Shown here: positions 28,701 through 43,700 of the stretch, piece by piece
Layout: each line of letters starts with the position of its first letter
Position numbering within the stretch: position 1 is the stretch's first letter
Assembly: GCA_963931925.1 (NCBI GenBank)
Contig: OZ007581.1
Location: 22,006,947-22,070,946 of the forward strand
Length of the DNA stretch: 64,000 nucleotides
Direction: 5' to 3'
Source of the DNA: Onchidella celtica
Taxonomy: Eukaryota; Mollusca; Gastropoda; Systellommatophora; Onchidiidae
The notes under the pieces: model-generated
What the model was told of the DNA's origin: nothing
The model's input: only the letters and a program-made list of their open reading frames with translations
Database searches by the model: none
Translations under genes and position numbers: made by a program

Positions 28701-31700
28701 CAAGAGTTACACTTTCCCGTAAGTCTACAGGGTGCCCTCATAAAATACCAAAGAAACTAAACAGATTATTAATATTACTACTTTTCTATTAAGAGCAAAG
28801 TACAAACAGTTATTAATTAGCTGAATTCTTGTTTTCTTATTTGCAGTCAACATGTGATGTTTTCATATCAACGCCCCCAAAATTTTAAATGAATACTGCC
28901 AATGTTAGAGGCAAGGAATTTGATATACTAGAGGTAAACCACATTTGCAGCTAGACAGCATGATATCATGTAGACAGACAGGACATGAAAGAACAGATTA
29001 TTGAAAGTGAAAAGGTCAAAGAGTGAGAAGGATTCTCATGGGCAAATAATAGGTGAAAAATAAAGGTAATCAAGAAATATGGACATATGCTGTTGGGACA
29101 AAGACATCTGTAAAACCATTCAAGAATTATGCTGCAAGGCTGGACAATTCAAGACAACATGAAGGAGTAAAGACATGCAGGGATTTAGCTGATGTCTTGC
29201 ATTTTACGTTCATTTTCTGCAGAAACCATTCTCAAGACTGTGTTTTTCAGATATCACAAGCTGCCGTAATTGGGAGCTTTCAGAGTAATGAAAGAATCAC
29301 TTGTCCATCAGCATGAAATAAATAATTTGTCACCTAAATAGAGAATGATTTAATAAAGGATTTTGCTATGTTACATGGTGCATAACATCGCCTTTAAGTT
29401 ACACAAGGTATAATATTCAATCTTCTGTGGTCCTCAAAAATGAAAATATTAATGGGGTACCACAAACCTTTCCATGAAACTATTAAGTAAGTCAAAGCAT
29501 GGTGCATTTCTTGCTGGCCAGGGACTGTCTGTCCATAAATCTTCTTCATTAAGTGAAGAGCTTGAGGATCCTCCATCTAAATGTCTCAGGCCATATCGTG
29601 GTGTGTAGGCATGAGGTCCATACATCTTTGTAGTAAACAGATTTCCATGGGGTCGAGCTGCCCTGCAAAATAGAACAAAAAAATTTTCCTTGTAAATGCA
29701 CGGGCAAAGATATCGTTGAAATTAAACGTTTCATTAAAATGTTTAGTTACATGAAATGATTGTGACATCATATGTACTGCAAAGAGAGAATGTAGTCTTA
29801 TCATTCCACATTAATGAATAATACACAAGTTTGTAATATCAATAAACTTTCATCTCAGTAAAAACCCTTGCGCGCAATTTTTCTACAAACCATGCATTTC
29901 CAGTCAATAGTATACTTGCACATCAAGTTGTTCTAGAAGTCTGCTCAAACGAGTTTCCTTCATACATATCTTGAATGTTTGTATCAAATTGGGGCTCACT
30001 GAGCACAACATGGCAGGATCAAAGAGTGAAAGAAGTAAGAAGTGGTCTAAATATGACATTAGTTTACAGTAATATTGTAAGATGGACCCATCCCTTTAGT
30101 TAATTCTGGGGTTTTTCGGAAAGTACCAGGAAGACATCTAAAGTAAAGATCATGCATCCTACACACTGAAAATGTTAAGCTTGAGTACAAACATATCCAG
30201 GCATTATGACTATTGAGAATTTTGAGTTTGAGTTTGGATTTAACGTCGCATTGGCACAATAACAGCCACGTTTGCTCCTTTCGTGGCTTTTTGGGTACCT
30301 TACCATGGCTTGGTTTTAAGAACTTGATCAATTAAAATTTCATAACTCCAAATGTAATGGGAAATGGCCCATATAAAATCTGACAGAAGTATAGATTTTA
30401 TAAAGAATTTGTTACACGTACGTACGTCCCCCAAGTTTGTTGCGCTAAGGGCACATACTTTAAAACCTTTTGTAACTCCAGAGCTAGAGAGCTCCTCCCA
30501 AAAGGCTCCTAACAACAGCCTTAATTAATTATATGATTATTCTTTCAGATTTTCTTTTTTGTTTTCCTCCTGTTTTTTGGTTGAAAGGATAGGGGCTACA
30601 GTTAGGGATTCAATAAGATGTAGGGCTGAGGATAAGGATGGGGTTAGGGATAGTAAATTTACCTACGCGCACCTAGCACAAAATGCTTGGGGTGCACACG
30701 TACTTATAACAACAGCCTTTTGTAAATAATATGTTAAAAATTTGTAAATAAACCTGCAGATTTCTGGCTCCACAAAGGACCACAAGATGCACTGCAGTTC
30801 CACTGAATAATTGTTTGTTGTCATTACTCGTCATTTATGTTTTTCTTGGTTTTTCAGAAGGTATCACCCAATCCTTTATGCTATTATATTTAGTTTTTAT
30901 GGGCAAGCTTTGTTGGGAGGAATGGGGGAGACTAATGCAACTGAAAGTGTGCTGAAACATAAGCAAACAAAGAAATGCACTAACCTCCAACCATATGGCA
31001 ATACTGTGATGGCAGACAAAAGCACACTTTTCAAATAAAATTGCCCCTACATACAACAATTTATAACAAGGCTAGAGTGATAAATGACACCATATTTAAT
31101 TTTAAACAATCATTATTAAAGAATTTCATTTAAATGCATGTTTAACCACTAGACCAGTTACAAACAGGCAAACCTATACTTACTAATAATAATACATAAT
31201 ATCATATATGTGTTCCATTATTGTCTGAAGATAGTCTGTCACCGACAGTTGTTACTAAAGAACAAAAAAGATTGACAAATTAGCAGCACTTACAATCTTT
31301 CAGCATTCTCTGCAATATTTTGTGCATTTTGGTCATCGGCCTTGTCCTTGAAGTCCAGATAGGTACCTCGAAATGCAGCACACACTCGCAATGCCTCTTT
31401 CAATTTGGAATATGACTATGGACGGAAGATTTCACAATACTTTTAAATTAACTTGAATGAGATTTTACTTACAAAACTAACAGAACTAAATGGTTGAACA
31501 GTGCAATAAATAATTACTTTTTAGAACAGTCAGAGATGGGTGAAGATAAATTTTAGAAATTTCAGTATCAACACTTCCATTCTGACAATGTGCATAATCA
31601 GTAAGTAGACAGAAACATTCGGTTAAGCAGCATATGTCTAAATTTTCTTTGCATAAAGGCAAATGATAAGAAAGTTTACTTTACTGAAAACTTGTTGAAA

Positions 31701-34700
31701 ACATGACTACAACAGCTGACTTAACATAGCTGTTTTCAAAATTATTTCTTTATCTTTGTTTTGCGATAAAATTATTTTTTTCCAATCATACATTAATCAG
31801 CTTTATTAATGGTCATTGATGGTTTTCTCAGGATTTATATTCTTGAACAGAGAAATGTTAACATAGATGTATATTAATTTTCATAAAATCGGTCTTGATA
31901 TTATGTTCTTCACTTTAAGTCAGTAAAGATATTCTACTGTAAACATTTTTTACAGTGAATTATTGGGAAATCTTGAATTAAAAGGCCAAGTTTAACATTC
32001 TGCTGATTTAAATATTACATGTTTATATAAGAAGATTGATTGGAGCCCTGCAAACCACATAATTTTCAATGATCATGCATCTTTCCATTCATCACAAAAA
32101 AGAGAGAGAGAATTAATGATCTCATTTGTCGTTCAGTAAAGTGGCTAAATGGTTACATCACTACCTAGAATGGAAGTTCTCTCCATTTAAACATATGCAA
32201 CTAGATGACCTACCGGGCATTGCCCGGAAAAAACAATCATGTGCTCCCCCCCCCCCCCCCCCCCGCCTCTTTCTCTGTCTCTCTCTCTCCCTCTCTTTAG
32301 TATAATAAAAGTAATTAACTACTTAACTACAGTCTTGCTTCAGAACTCATGCGCAGCACACTACGCACCAAACTGAAGGCTTGATACGGTTACTTTTTAT
32401 GACATGCACGGTACTATAATTATATACATGTATTACGAAACAAACATGCAAAAATGCAGATGTTACATAGCAATAAACATTGTCATTTTTTAAAAATACA
32501 TGCTTGAAGTAAACAACTTTTAATTATAGCCATCATCTTCCTTATCTCAATTGCCACCTTCCTGCCAAATTTAAGGCGTGAAGAGTGTATAGTTTGGTCA
32601 GTTAGTCATGCCAAAGGTTGCGAGTTACTGAAATATATAATAGATTCAATGTTTTCCTTTCACCATCAGCAGGAATGATACATTTTTCAAGGTTTCCTCC
32701 CTGAAAATATGCTGTTTAAAAATCATCTGCTGATGACTCAAAAATGCAACACATGTGTCTGTGCACAGGAAATATTCAGATCAAGAACCTGCATACTATA
32801 TGTCTCATTAAACTCGCAAAATGGGGCTTATTTTATCTGAAAGGTGTCCATATTGATGACAGGGTTAGAAGAAGACAAATTTTATAGCATTTATTGTGAA
32901 CTGTCCTGTATAAAAGTTGTATTGCTGCAATCAGCAAAGGCTGCTTGAACTGATGGTCTTTTTCCAAAAATTGTTAAGATACAATGCAGCTAGTTAATTA
33001 ATGATAAAAATCGACTGTTAATGTCTTTAATCCCTGTTGCCTATCTGCTAAACAGGTAAAGGACTGAACTGCCACAGCTGAGACAAGAGATCTGTTGCTG
33101 CTGTTAAGACACAACAGGGATGCAACCCTCCTCCCAGATGGGGGTACAATTGGGTGTATATGGTTACAAAATCTCGAGCCAAACTATGTTGGCAAATTTT
33201 AAGAGTAGAGGAACAGCCGTGACCTAAACCTTCAATTTTTCCTGAATTTCCAGCATATCATGTATCTCACTCTAACCATGAAAACTGTGTCCCCAATAGG
33301 AAATCTCTTCCAAACAGATCTATTTATATTTGAAGAACAACCATTTTATGGCAAATATCTATAATTTCTTATTGTTTAATAAAACAGCATGTATGTTGTC
33401 CAAATGTCATACATTGAAACATTATTCATAATTTCACACTTAACTTCTGGGCAACATCTTGAGTATTAGGTGTTCACGTGAGACATAAAAATTACTACAT
33501 CTTGCGGGGATGCATGTCTCCATTTTCCTCTGAATTTCCAATTTATTTTTCATTTCGAAATACCGAAATGTGTTTTAAGAAATAATCAGGGTCTATTTTT
33601 GCAAGTGGGAGTCTGTACATGGACAAACTTTCATAAATTAAAAATGACAAAAATTAGTCCCTTTGTCCTGCAATCCATTGCAAAGAAATGGACCAAATGT
33701 CATTATCTTCATACATTCCTCCTCTAACATCTACTTGTAATTTTTGTCCCATCTTTTCCCAATGATCACAACACTCCTTTTTATTCTCTTCTTTTCTGTC
33801 TCATCATCTCTCTACTTTTTCTTCTACTGACCTCCAGTGGTTCCCTGAGTATATCATCTCCTACCATGGCTATGGCTCTGTGTACCACTTCATTAGACAA
33901 TAACCTCAGGAGATGGTGGAACTTGTCAATTTGGTGATAGTATCTGCATGAAATATAAGAATATCCTGTAGTGATGTAACACTTATCTCTTCCACCATAT
34001 CAATAACCAGTTTTAAACATCCCAATTTTCTATTAGTGAATTACATGTTTTAATTCACCATACCTTCTCAGGGTTGTAATAGTCATTTCTAGAGATCTAA
34101 CATTCAACCATTTTTACAAGATGGTCTGAAGCAGAACAAATAGATCTGCATGCCATGGTGATACTAACCAGTATTATCATCAGAATCTTATTAATTGGAT
34201 TCTTTACATGTACCTGGATTCTTGCAGTCAAACGGTACACATCACAGTACTCAAGAACATTGCATAAATGCTACAATACCAAATTTAACACTATATTAAC
34301 CTGTATAAAATTCATCCGCTGGGAAGAAGCAGTGGGCAGGACAGCAGTTTGTTGCAGTGGAACTGTCAGAAAGTTTTTGAAAGACAGTAATTTGAATTAG
34401 TTCAAAAAGACAACACTGATTAATTAAATGTGATGCACCTTTATTAAGTAATACTCACGTAGAATGAGCCCACACCAAGTTGAGTACATGCATCAGAGGC
34501 TTAAAGAGCTTGATGATGCTCTTTGAATTCTTAGCGGTATGCAGTTTATTGTACCATGGTTCCATTGTGCTGAGAAACTTCAGAATTCTGCTTGTTTCTG
34601 ATTCAGCCTGGTAAAATGCAAAACAATCTCCAATCATTCATAGTAAGATTTTTTTTTCTGTTTTTATTGTCAAGGATATAATAGCAAGATTGTTTTTTTG

Positions 34701-37700
34701 TTTTTTTTCTAAGCAAGACCTTGCAGTATCATTAAGTTATGACCAGAGAAAAAATAAAGGTGGAGGGAAGCAGAATGGTTCTAACTGTAAAGGTTTGCTA
34801 ACTACTTTTCTCTGAGAGTATTTTTTCATGCTCCTATATCCCTGTGGCGATTCCTCAACTGAATGCACCCAACTTTTGACAAACTGAAATATGAATCAAT
34901 GATGAGTACGGTCACGTTCTGACTGAGTAACGGCTATTAGTGTTATCAAGAAAAAAAAGCTGTAAGAACACTCAGCTTATGCTTTCATGATTTGAGTGAG
35001 GCTCAATCCCCATTCCCCACCCCCCAAACAGTGTTAGGCAGTCAAGGGTTGAGGCACTTGTCTGACAGACTTTCCTTTCCTCTGAATATCTCTAGGAGTT
35101 TCAGCGGCTCTTTTGTGTTTGTTACTTGCCAGGCTTGTCTATATCTTTACTCTTCTCAGTACTGACACAATTTTCAACAAACAAACAAATGAAAAATGAA
35201 AAATGAAGCTGTAAGTGAAACAAGGATATACCTAACATTATAGGTGCAACCATGTCCCATTGGCAGTCATTGGTTATACAAGTCTTTGTGCCCAACTTTT
35301 CATTTGCACGATTTTGTTTCATCTTGCAGTCATGGCATTCACACCGAGAAGAACTACAAAACTGCCAAGTTACAAAAACACAAATGCCTGATAATTTCAA
35401 GTTATCAGCTATCATAGACAACTATTTTGAAGATATGTCAGAAGATGAGACATTTTCATGAGAGGCTTTTCATTCAGTTGATGTCTCTTGTGTTTGGCAA
35501 ATCTTTTCATGACCTCCAACCTTATATAAAAACACGATAATCATGTGTGAGACACATACAATCTATAACCAGCACAGTAAACAAGCAAGGGTACATGTGT
35601 AGCGACTGTGTATGTATTGCCCGACGACAAATGCTGGATTCTAGAGAGAAAGACTCTAGCGAATAATTACAGCATCCACAACTTTCCGCGCTAACCTCCA
35701 AAACTGCTGTTTGGCACCCTGTCTTTCCATTTTGTAAAATGCTGCACAGTGCAGTTCATTTTTTGGGGGTAATTAATGTAATGCCATAATCTCATTTTTT
35801 TTTTTTTTAAATACATTTTTGCTCCATGCATTTATCACTCTAGTATGAGGCTAACGGTCATATTTTGTCAGAATATGATGTCTTGCCTAATTTCAGTTTT
35901 GTGTCGGATAGGCAGCCTTCAAATATTCCCACCTTATCTGTACATAAGTTCATTAGCATCCCTACTTAAATATTTACCAATGCGTTAAATATTTTATTAC
36001 TCAACATAATTGCAGACAGTACCTTTGCAATTTCTTTCCTAACTCCACTGAATGAGTGTGCATACTGACTATTGGCAGTTTCTAAATTTTGCAGAATATC
36101 CCTTGCTATATCTGAATCCAGCTGGTCATCAATAGATTGGAGTCTAGAAAGATGTTTTTGCCACATCTGAATTTCATCTAGGGGACCTGGCTCTTTTCCA
36201 AACTGTTGCATGAGATCTGTCTGAGGGTCATGGCGAAGAACACCCTGAAACGACAAGCGTATGATTTGACTTGGTTTAGGTTTATGAATATGTATATTTC
36301 AAAATTCCATTTTCGAAAAGTCAGGAATCATTATTTACAATTTACAAATTTCCAACAGGAAAAACAGAGAAAGAGTGAATGAGACATCTCTTCTTGCTTA
36401 ATAATTAAACCCTTTTCCAATCATAAATCGGTTTGTTTCTTTTTAAGTCCGTTGTTAGAAATAAACACAGTAATCAAAATAATTGAAAATCTTGAAAATG
36501 AAAGAACTTTTTTGAAGTCAAGCTATTTTGATCAATCTATTTTCATTAGAGTGGGTGAAACATGCATAATGGGTGGGCATAAGAACTACATGAATTATGG
36601 TATTCAAACGTAACCATTTGGCTAATTGCAATTAGTTTAAACCTTGCGAAATGACAGGGCTGATCTATCAGCTGAGGAGACAGAGTACAAAAAAAATGAT
36701 GAGGCCAATCCATTGGACAGCCAATACAACCCTCGCCATTAGCTCCGTCTTTTTGGCACCACAACCCCAATTAGGCTCCTTCTCCAAAGAGGTAAGACAT
36801 GACCTTTCAGAATCAATCCTGGAAATCACTGTTGTAATCTTCCAATGTGCAAGATTATACATGTATAACAAGCAGTGCACTGAAGTTTATTTTGAATAGA
36901 GGGTTACTATAGAAAGCAGTCCATTGCTCTTTTTGTAAAATTCTGTCCCTTCATCAGCAGGTTGACAAAATGTTTGCACATAAATTATAAATACTGATAC
37001 CCTTATTTGCTTAATCCAGCCAATGACAGTTGTCTCCAACACATGTAAGACGGCTGCACGTCTGGTTGGGGAGGCAGCTGCTTCAGCGAGGACTTCAATG
37101 GACGGTAAGTTTAACACAATACGCCCCTGATATGCGGAAAGAGAAAAAATGGTACATAGTAGCATGTAACACTGTAGCATCTGCGGGCTACCCCTTGCCC
37201 TCCCCCGGTTTTGTTGTTGTGCTGGTGGCTGAGCATGTGTCCACTACTTTTTTCATTTTATTGTTGACTACCGTCAGAGTGTGCTGTACTCCGTGACCTG
37301 ACCTTCTTTTCTAGTGAGTAGTTTTTTTCCTCGCTCGCTTGTTGTCAGGTGTTTTGACTCGTTCAGTAAATATTAGTATGTTCCCGAATATTCGATAACG
37401 TTGTGGAAACGAATGTTTACGCCAGATTTGGCCTTGGGTGATGTAACCTGATGACGTATTGATGCGTGATTGGTTAGTTTGTGCGAGGGCAAAGGTAACG
37501 TTTATTTCGGGAACTTTCTATAGAAATGTTTATATATATAGACCTGTGTGAGTGGTTGGGCGGTGAGTAAGTGAGTTTCCTTTTGTGTGGCGTAGATATT
37601 TAGTTTCGCTGGTGTCTTCCTAGTAATTTATTGTTCACTATACAGTTATTAAACTTTAGTATTATTTAATCTATCGTCGGATCTCGTGTTTATTTATTTT

Positions 37701-40700
37701 ACAGCTGTAATAGTTTCGTTTTCTAAAGGGTTGTAGTTAGATCAACTAACTCCCCCCTACTATAACGTGCTAGAACAACCTCAGCTGTTACAAACACTGT
37801 TCTATTTGTAAACCCAAACTCCCGCCACCTGGCTGTGCATACCCCATGTTCTTGTACCACAACAAGTTTCCGAAAATCATTCTTAGGTGAAACAGCGTGT
37901 GCTCATCAATTATGATAGATTTACACCAGTAACAGTCCCAGTGCAATACATCTGTTCCGTGCACTGATATCTTGAGAGGGGCCTTTAATTAAGCCAGATT
38001 CCACAAAGGTGTGTCAGAGAGGATGCTGGGAGTTTAATGTTAATAAAATGCAACTTACAACTTACAAACGACTTGTTCATTGTGTTGAGTCATTGCCGAT
38101 GGTCTAATTAAACTACCAGAGAAATGATTTTCTGTCTTTTCACTATGTTTTTGTTTTGCATACATAAGAAAAAGTGACCCACACGATTTCCCAATTCCGC
38201 ACACCTACACTTGCATCAGAAGTATAGATGTCCTTGGGCCTTGTAAAGTAAAATTAATATTTTGATGTGAAGTATAGAACTCAAGCTTTATTTAAATAGT
38301 GTTTCATGGTGAAAATCAGCCTAATAGGGCTATTTGAGTGCCGAGAATAGTCACAAATTTTTTTCTGTTTGTGTGTTGCCATATACTGTTCCATTGGTCA
38401 GTGGATAGAAGTACTATACAACATAAAAAGCAGGACTCTTTCATAATCTGAGGTAAAAAAGATGTTCTAAACTGGTGATCTAGTTCCAATCTGCTGAAAA
38501 CGAGGAGCTTTTAGGGGCTTACAGGAAAAAAATTGTTTGGATTCAGTTGTGTGTCGCCGGGTTTTGACATACCGATACGCCAATAACATTCCGGTCACTC
38601 AGCACACACTAAAGGCAGCAGAAGATCTGAACTGCATGTTATCCTCTAATGGGGAACCATCCTCTTGAATACTGAACAGAGTTTGTTCAGATATATCAAT
38701 TCAAATGTGAGTGACACCATAATCTTTGAGGGTCGCCTCACTTGGAGCTGGTTATATTCCAGTTGTGTAGCAAATCTAAGCCTTTCCTTCCTCAAACTAA
38801 GGAGTCAAATTGTCAACTCAGTCTGACACTGTCAATTATAGAATTTCTTTTGCAAATGATTTCATACTATCATTTCAAATTTTGAAAAACTCAAGCTGCA
38901 GTCTCAAATGACTGACCTCTACGTGTCCTTGAGACACTTCTACAGCAGCCATGAGTCGATGAAGGATATCCATTATCTTGTCCCCACTTCCTGTGGCACT
39001 GGTTAAACTGTGAGTGTTTGTAGCCAGAAGAGGAAGAAACACTTCCCTGATTGTCAGCTCCAAGTGTTCTAGAGGGACGTGGGTGCAGTCAGTGTAGAAT
39101 ACTTCAGAATCTGTTCAGGGTAAGCAATATGAATAATCTAAACAGAATAAAGGATTTCAAAGTCAGGTGCTGCCAATAAAAAATTTCCAAGAGTGCATTG
39201 AAATGAAAACAAATCTGTAAAATTGTGCTTTATGGATGTGATCCATTTCTGCTACTGTTTGTCCCTTGGAAATACCATACAGATAATTTCAGCCAGGAGC
39301 TCCCCAGCATAAATACAGGGTGTCTCAAAATAAAAAAAATTATTTATATACAATCTGAATATTTTTAATACAATGTCAGTTAAGATACACCCAAGATTTG
39401 TAAATCAAATTAAAGAGGACAGGTGTAATTATTTCAGTTATCAGCTATGTTCAAACTGATGGCCATTCTGGTTCAGACACAGACAACAATGCAGTCCAAT
39501 AGTTTCTAACAACATTAAGCAGTTTATTTGTGCATCCAGACAAAAAACGAAGACATAAAAATACATTATTTCCATATAAAAGTTTCGTTAAAAATGTCAG
39601 TTCTGTCCCTTACATAAAACAGATCCATATCTTTATTCCAAGATGTCCTGTGAGAAAACCAACAGTTTAATGGCATTTTTCAAAGTCCTAACTATTCGTT
39701 GAGTATATGACACTAAGCCTATGTTTCATTAGTTGTGTAATTATGTGGACCAACGTTGCACTGAGCTTGACCACTGAACCCAGTGGCTCTAGACACTGTG
39801 TGTCACACATTGATCAGTGTTTGCATGGTCAAGAATTTAGATGTTTATTCCCACTGGTGGTCATGCAGCTCCACGTGGATGCACAACAAGTCAGAAAAAT
39901 GGAACTGATATGTGAATATAAATGGTCCTGCCCCATCCAGATGTTTCAAAAAAAAAAAGCAGCAAGAGCACCAAAATATCTGCTGGTGTCTTTGATTGTA
40001 AGATGTACCTGTGCTACTTTCTTTCCCTCCTTAAATATATCACACAAATATGTTGTACCCAGTGATTGTCATATAAGAATGTGTCTAATGTGCCATGGTT
40101 TACAACAAGGCCAAGACTTGGTCACAGTTCTACACAGCCAGTGGGACATAGGACTAAGATGGTAAACAATATATATATTTACAATAAAGCAACCAATTAA
40201 ATAGATCTCATTCATTGCTTTTTCGTCAATAATTCTAGATGCTTACAGATTTTACGCTTTACTTATTACTAAAAAAATCACTGCATTTCAGCTGCAGGTA
40301 ATGAGGTTTGACTTGCATGACCTAGAAATAACCAATACTATATACATTTCAGGACTTGCTGATGCCTGGCACCAGTTATGGACCAAACCGCAAAAAAGTA
40401 CAAGCTTCAAAATTTTATTCACGTTATAATTGATGCTCACATCATCTTGTGACCATTGATAATAACCTATACATGGCTTGTTGTTTTTTTTTAAATAGTT
40501 TTTTTATTCACTTCATCTATGCATGGTGTCCTCTTTCTGCTTTTAATGGTTTTAATTTGACTGTCCTTCAGGAGTATTCAATTTTGTGCACTTTTTCCGG
40601 ATAGGAACAGTGTGCATATCACACTAATGCGCACGGCAATCTGTATTTGCCAGACATTTTGGTCCTGACATCACCTCTCACATTTTGAGAATAGTCAGGT

Positions 40701-43700
40701 TGTTCAAGAAATGGAATATGGCTTTATCTTTTTAAAATCATAATATCTTTATCAACCATCTAATTGTAAGGAAAATATGGGCAAACCTCACTTTATGGAA
40801 TCTCTGAAAGGCAGACAGAGAGAAAGAGAGAGAGAGACAGGCAGACAAATAGACAGACAGAGACAGAGAGAGAGGAGAGGCCAGGGAAAGGAAAAGGGAG
40901 AGCAAAGGGGGTTTGGGGGGAGGGGACCAAAGGGGAATGGCAGGGTTATCCTTGACTATGCTGGGTGCTTCAATTAGTAAGTTAACCATGTCCGTACACC
41001 GTTATTTTACCCCCGATCCATATATCCTGGGTAGTTTTGTAGACATAGTGCTATGAAAAGGAAAATACGGGTTTTCGCTGATCTGTATGTCCTGGGTAGT
41101 TTTGTAGACATTCCTTACAGTCAGATCATCCATCGTTACTAATCATGATGGAGACATTTAGGGTGGCATTTTTCTTTTATGGGTATTACACATCTGTGTT
41201 CAACTGGACCTGGTAATACTTACAGGTTAATTTTCTTTAATTGTCAGGTTACACGGTGGTTTCTGATTATCCTACCACCATCACTGGCATCAACAGCAAC
41301 ATCAGCTGTCTTGAACATGCCATATATTTCTCTTTCTTGCAGCCACGCAGCCATTGGGGTAATATTTGAAGATGAAGAGAAAGAAAATGTAAGAAGGAAA
41401 AAAGCTTATGGATGGCTATATGGCATTTTGAGAGCCAGTTGTCTTGGTTAGGATGGAAAATTAGAGCAGTGCCTTTCTTATTTTGAAAAGGAGGTGGGTG
41501 GGTAAAAAATTTGTTATTTCCTTGTACGGTTATTATGAAGGACATGTTCAGTTTTTGGAAGACAGTTACACAGTTCCAAGTCTGTGGAGTGGTCACAAGT
41601 GATACTTCTTTCACTCCTTATAAAGTCCAAGGTCACTCTGAATACTATGTTTCTGGCTAGATTCACCTCTTCCTGCCTCCCAATGTCACCCCCTTTCCCA
41701 AGATAAGGTATTCCACGAAATGGATAGTTTGTATCTGGATTACAGGTTCGAAAGACTTTTCGATCATTGTTTCCCTAGTTTTGAAGGTAAATAGTGAGAA
41801 AAAAAGGCCCATCTTCACCTGAATGGAATAAGTTGCTCATCAATTGTGAGACATGTTCCTGGCACATAAGGCACTGCCAAATTCTTCACAAACACGCCCC
41901 AGACATTTCTGAAGGTGCAGAATGCATATTGCATCCTGCAACAGTACTGCTTTCTTCAGATTTCAACATGTTCCTCAGTGTGCAAAACCTTCGTTTTGAA
42001 AAAGCAACTCTGAGCAACTGTGGCCTCCAAAGACACCCCATTTATGGGAGTAGACTAAAGTTATGATGCGGGCTGCCCAGATATGTCAATTATATACTTT
42101 GGGCCCACACTTGGCCCTCCGCAGTCTCCACCCATTCCTCCCCTTTCACTTGTTTTCCTTTCTGTTTGTGTTATCTACTGTGGTCAGCACCATTTGGTCA
42201 TCCTAGTCCCAAGATAATTCAGATGCTGTCCCAATTAGATGTTCTGTTTTTAGAAGTTTTCAACAGGTTCTGACCTGAAAAGTAGCAGCAAGCCTATAGC
42301 AAAGGAGACCATTCTGCAGGTTATGTTTTCCAATAAACATGGACAGGAGGGGTGTAGAAGGTTCCTCTTTACTACTGGTTGCTGGTGACATTGATTCTGC
42401 ATGTCCAGAGAGTGAGCTACTTCTGCCAGGACTTCTGAAACCAAGCTGTACCAGGTTCTGGTTCAGCGCACTGTGTAAGAAGCAGCTGCATCAGCTGTAG
42501 GTTAATATGCACTTTCTTGATGGTCCTCCTCCTTAGCATTCATCAAAATCACAAAAGGCCCTCATCATCATGGTCACCGCTGTGTTCTTCCACCTCAAGT
42601 GTCATTATTTCTTCCTCATATCTCATTTCTCCCTATTCGGTTATGTCATTTGCATTGCCCTCTCTGTCATCTTGATTTTCTCTCTAATATCACCTTGAGA
42701 CCAGAAAACTACCAAAATGTTGTTCTGAAGACAATGTCACCGTTCAGTCAGAAAGCCACCTCAACAGAATCTATAAAAACTATAGTCTTTATATCTTTGA
42801 ACTGCCAGGGATGGACAAGAAGACTCAAGAATGTACATGTACTCATTATCATATGTCCCACCACCTGTAATCGATACTTTAACAACGCCTTACCAACATA
42901 GTTGGAAAAGAGTAGAACGCTAACTGTACCACGTGACCCATCCCACACAGTAAGCCAGCCAGTGCCTCAACCGAGGGCAGGTAGTCAGTGGTAACAAGAT
43001 CTTTCACACCGTTCTTCAACGCTGCAGCCAGTCTCGCTCAAATTTCTCCCCTCCCCCCCCCCCCCCCATTTTGGGGGGGGGGGGGGGGGGGGTCATTTTT
43101 TCCTCTCACATTAATTGTTGTTACCGTTTGTACATTAAAATTTGTGCCTGATGGAGGTCCCAGTGACCAAAAGTTTGCATGTTTTTATGTCAATATTCTC
43201 GTCTCTGTCTGTCCACACCCATAGGGCTCTGCATAATACAACCTTTTTTTTTTCTTTTGCCATTATTCCTGGCCTTACTATGACCCACCGCCAAAGAAGT
43301 CACTCTAACTTCTTTGCCCACCGCTTATTGTTATCTCGTTGGTCGTGTATACAGAACCCAGTGCATCATCATGCCTTACATATGTTGTGTTGTTGAGTGT
43401 TTTACGCGGAGAGACAAGGAAATTCCTCGAACATTCCACAGGTAAGAAGGTCTTTAATGCTGGTTATTTGTTTTCAAACAACTGAAATGTCGAAGTAATT
43501 ATTTTGCACAAAAAAAATATATATAACCAACAAGGTATAGACTAGATCTATTGGGTCGATCATCGAACCCACATGTTGGTTTATTTACAATGACAGCTGG
43601 CAGAAATAATGTAGCCTATGTATGGTCTACAAGTGAACCTTAGAATACTTAGATCAATGTCGACATCCAAATCCACATTTGAGATATCTGGATTTGCTAA

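Noticed and set aside
31142-31160. tRNA A-box-like sequence (TGGTCTAGTGGTT on the minus strand)
   Set aside because: No B box or cloverleaf follows on that strand; likely chance or a very old SINE trace.
39707-40165. 152-codon open frame
   Set aside because: No recognisable motif, no splice context or codon pattern that supports a gene, and it lies in intron 2 of the dynein gene.
40777-40977. Open frame rich in Arg, Gln, Glu and Gly
   Set aside because: It is the translation of a GA/GGGA microsatellite.
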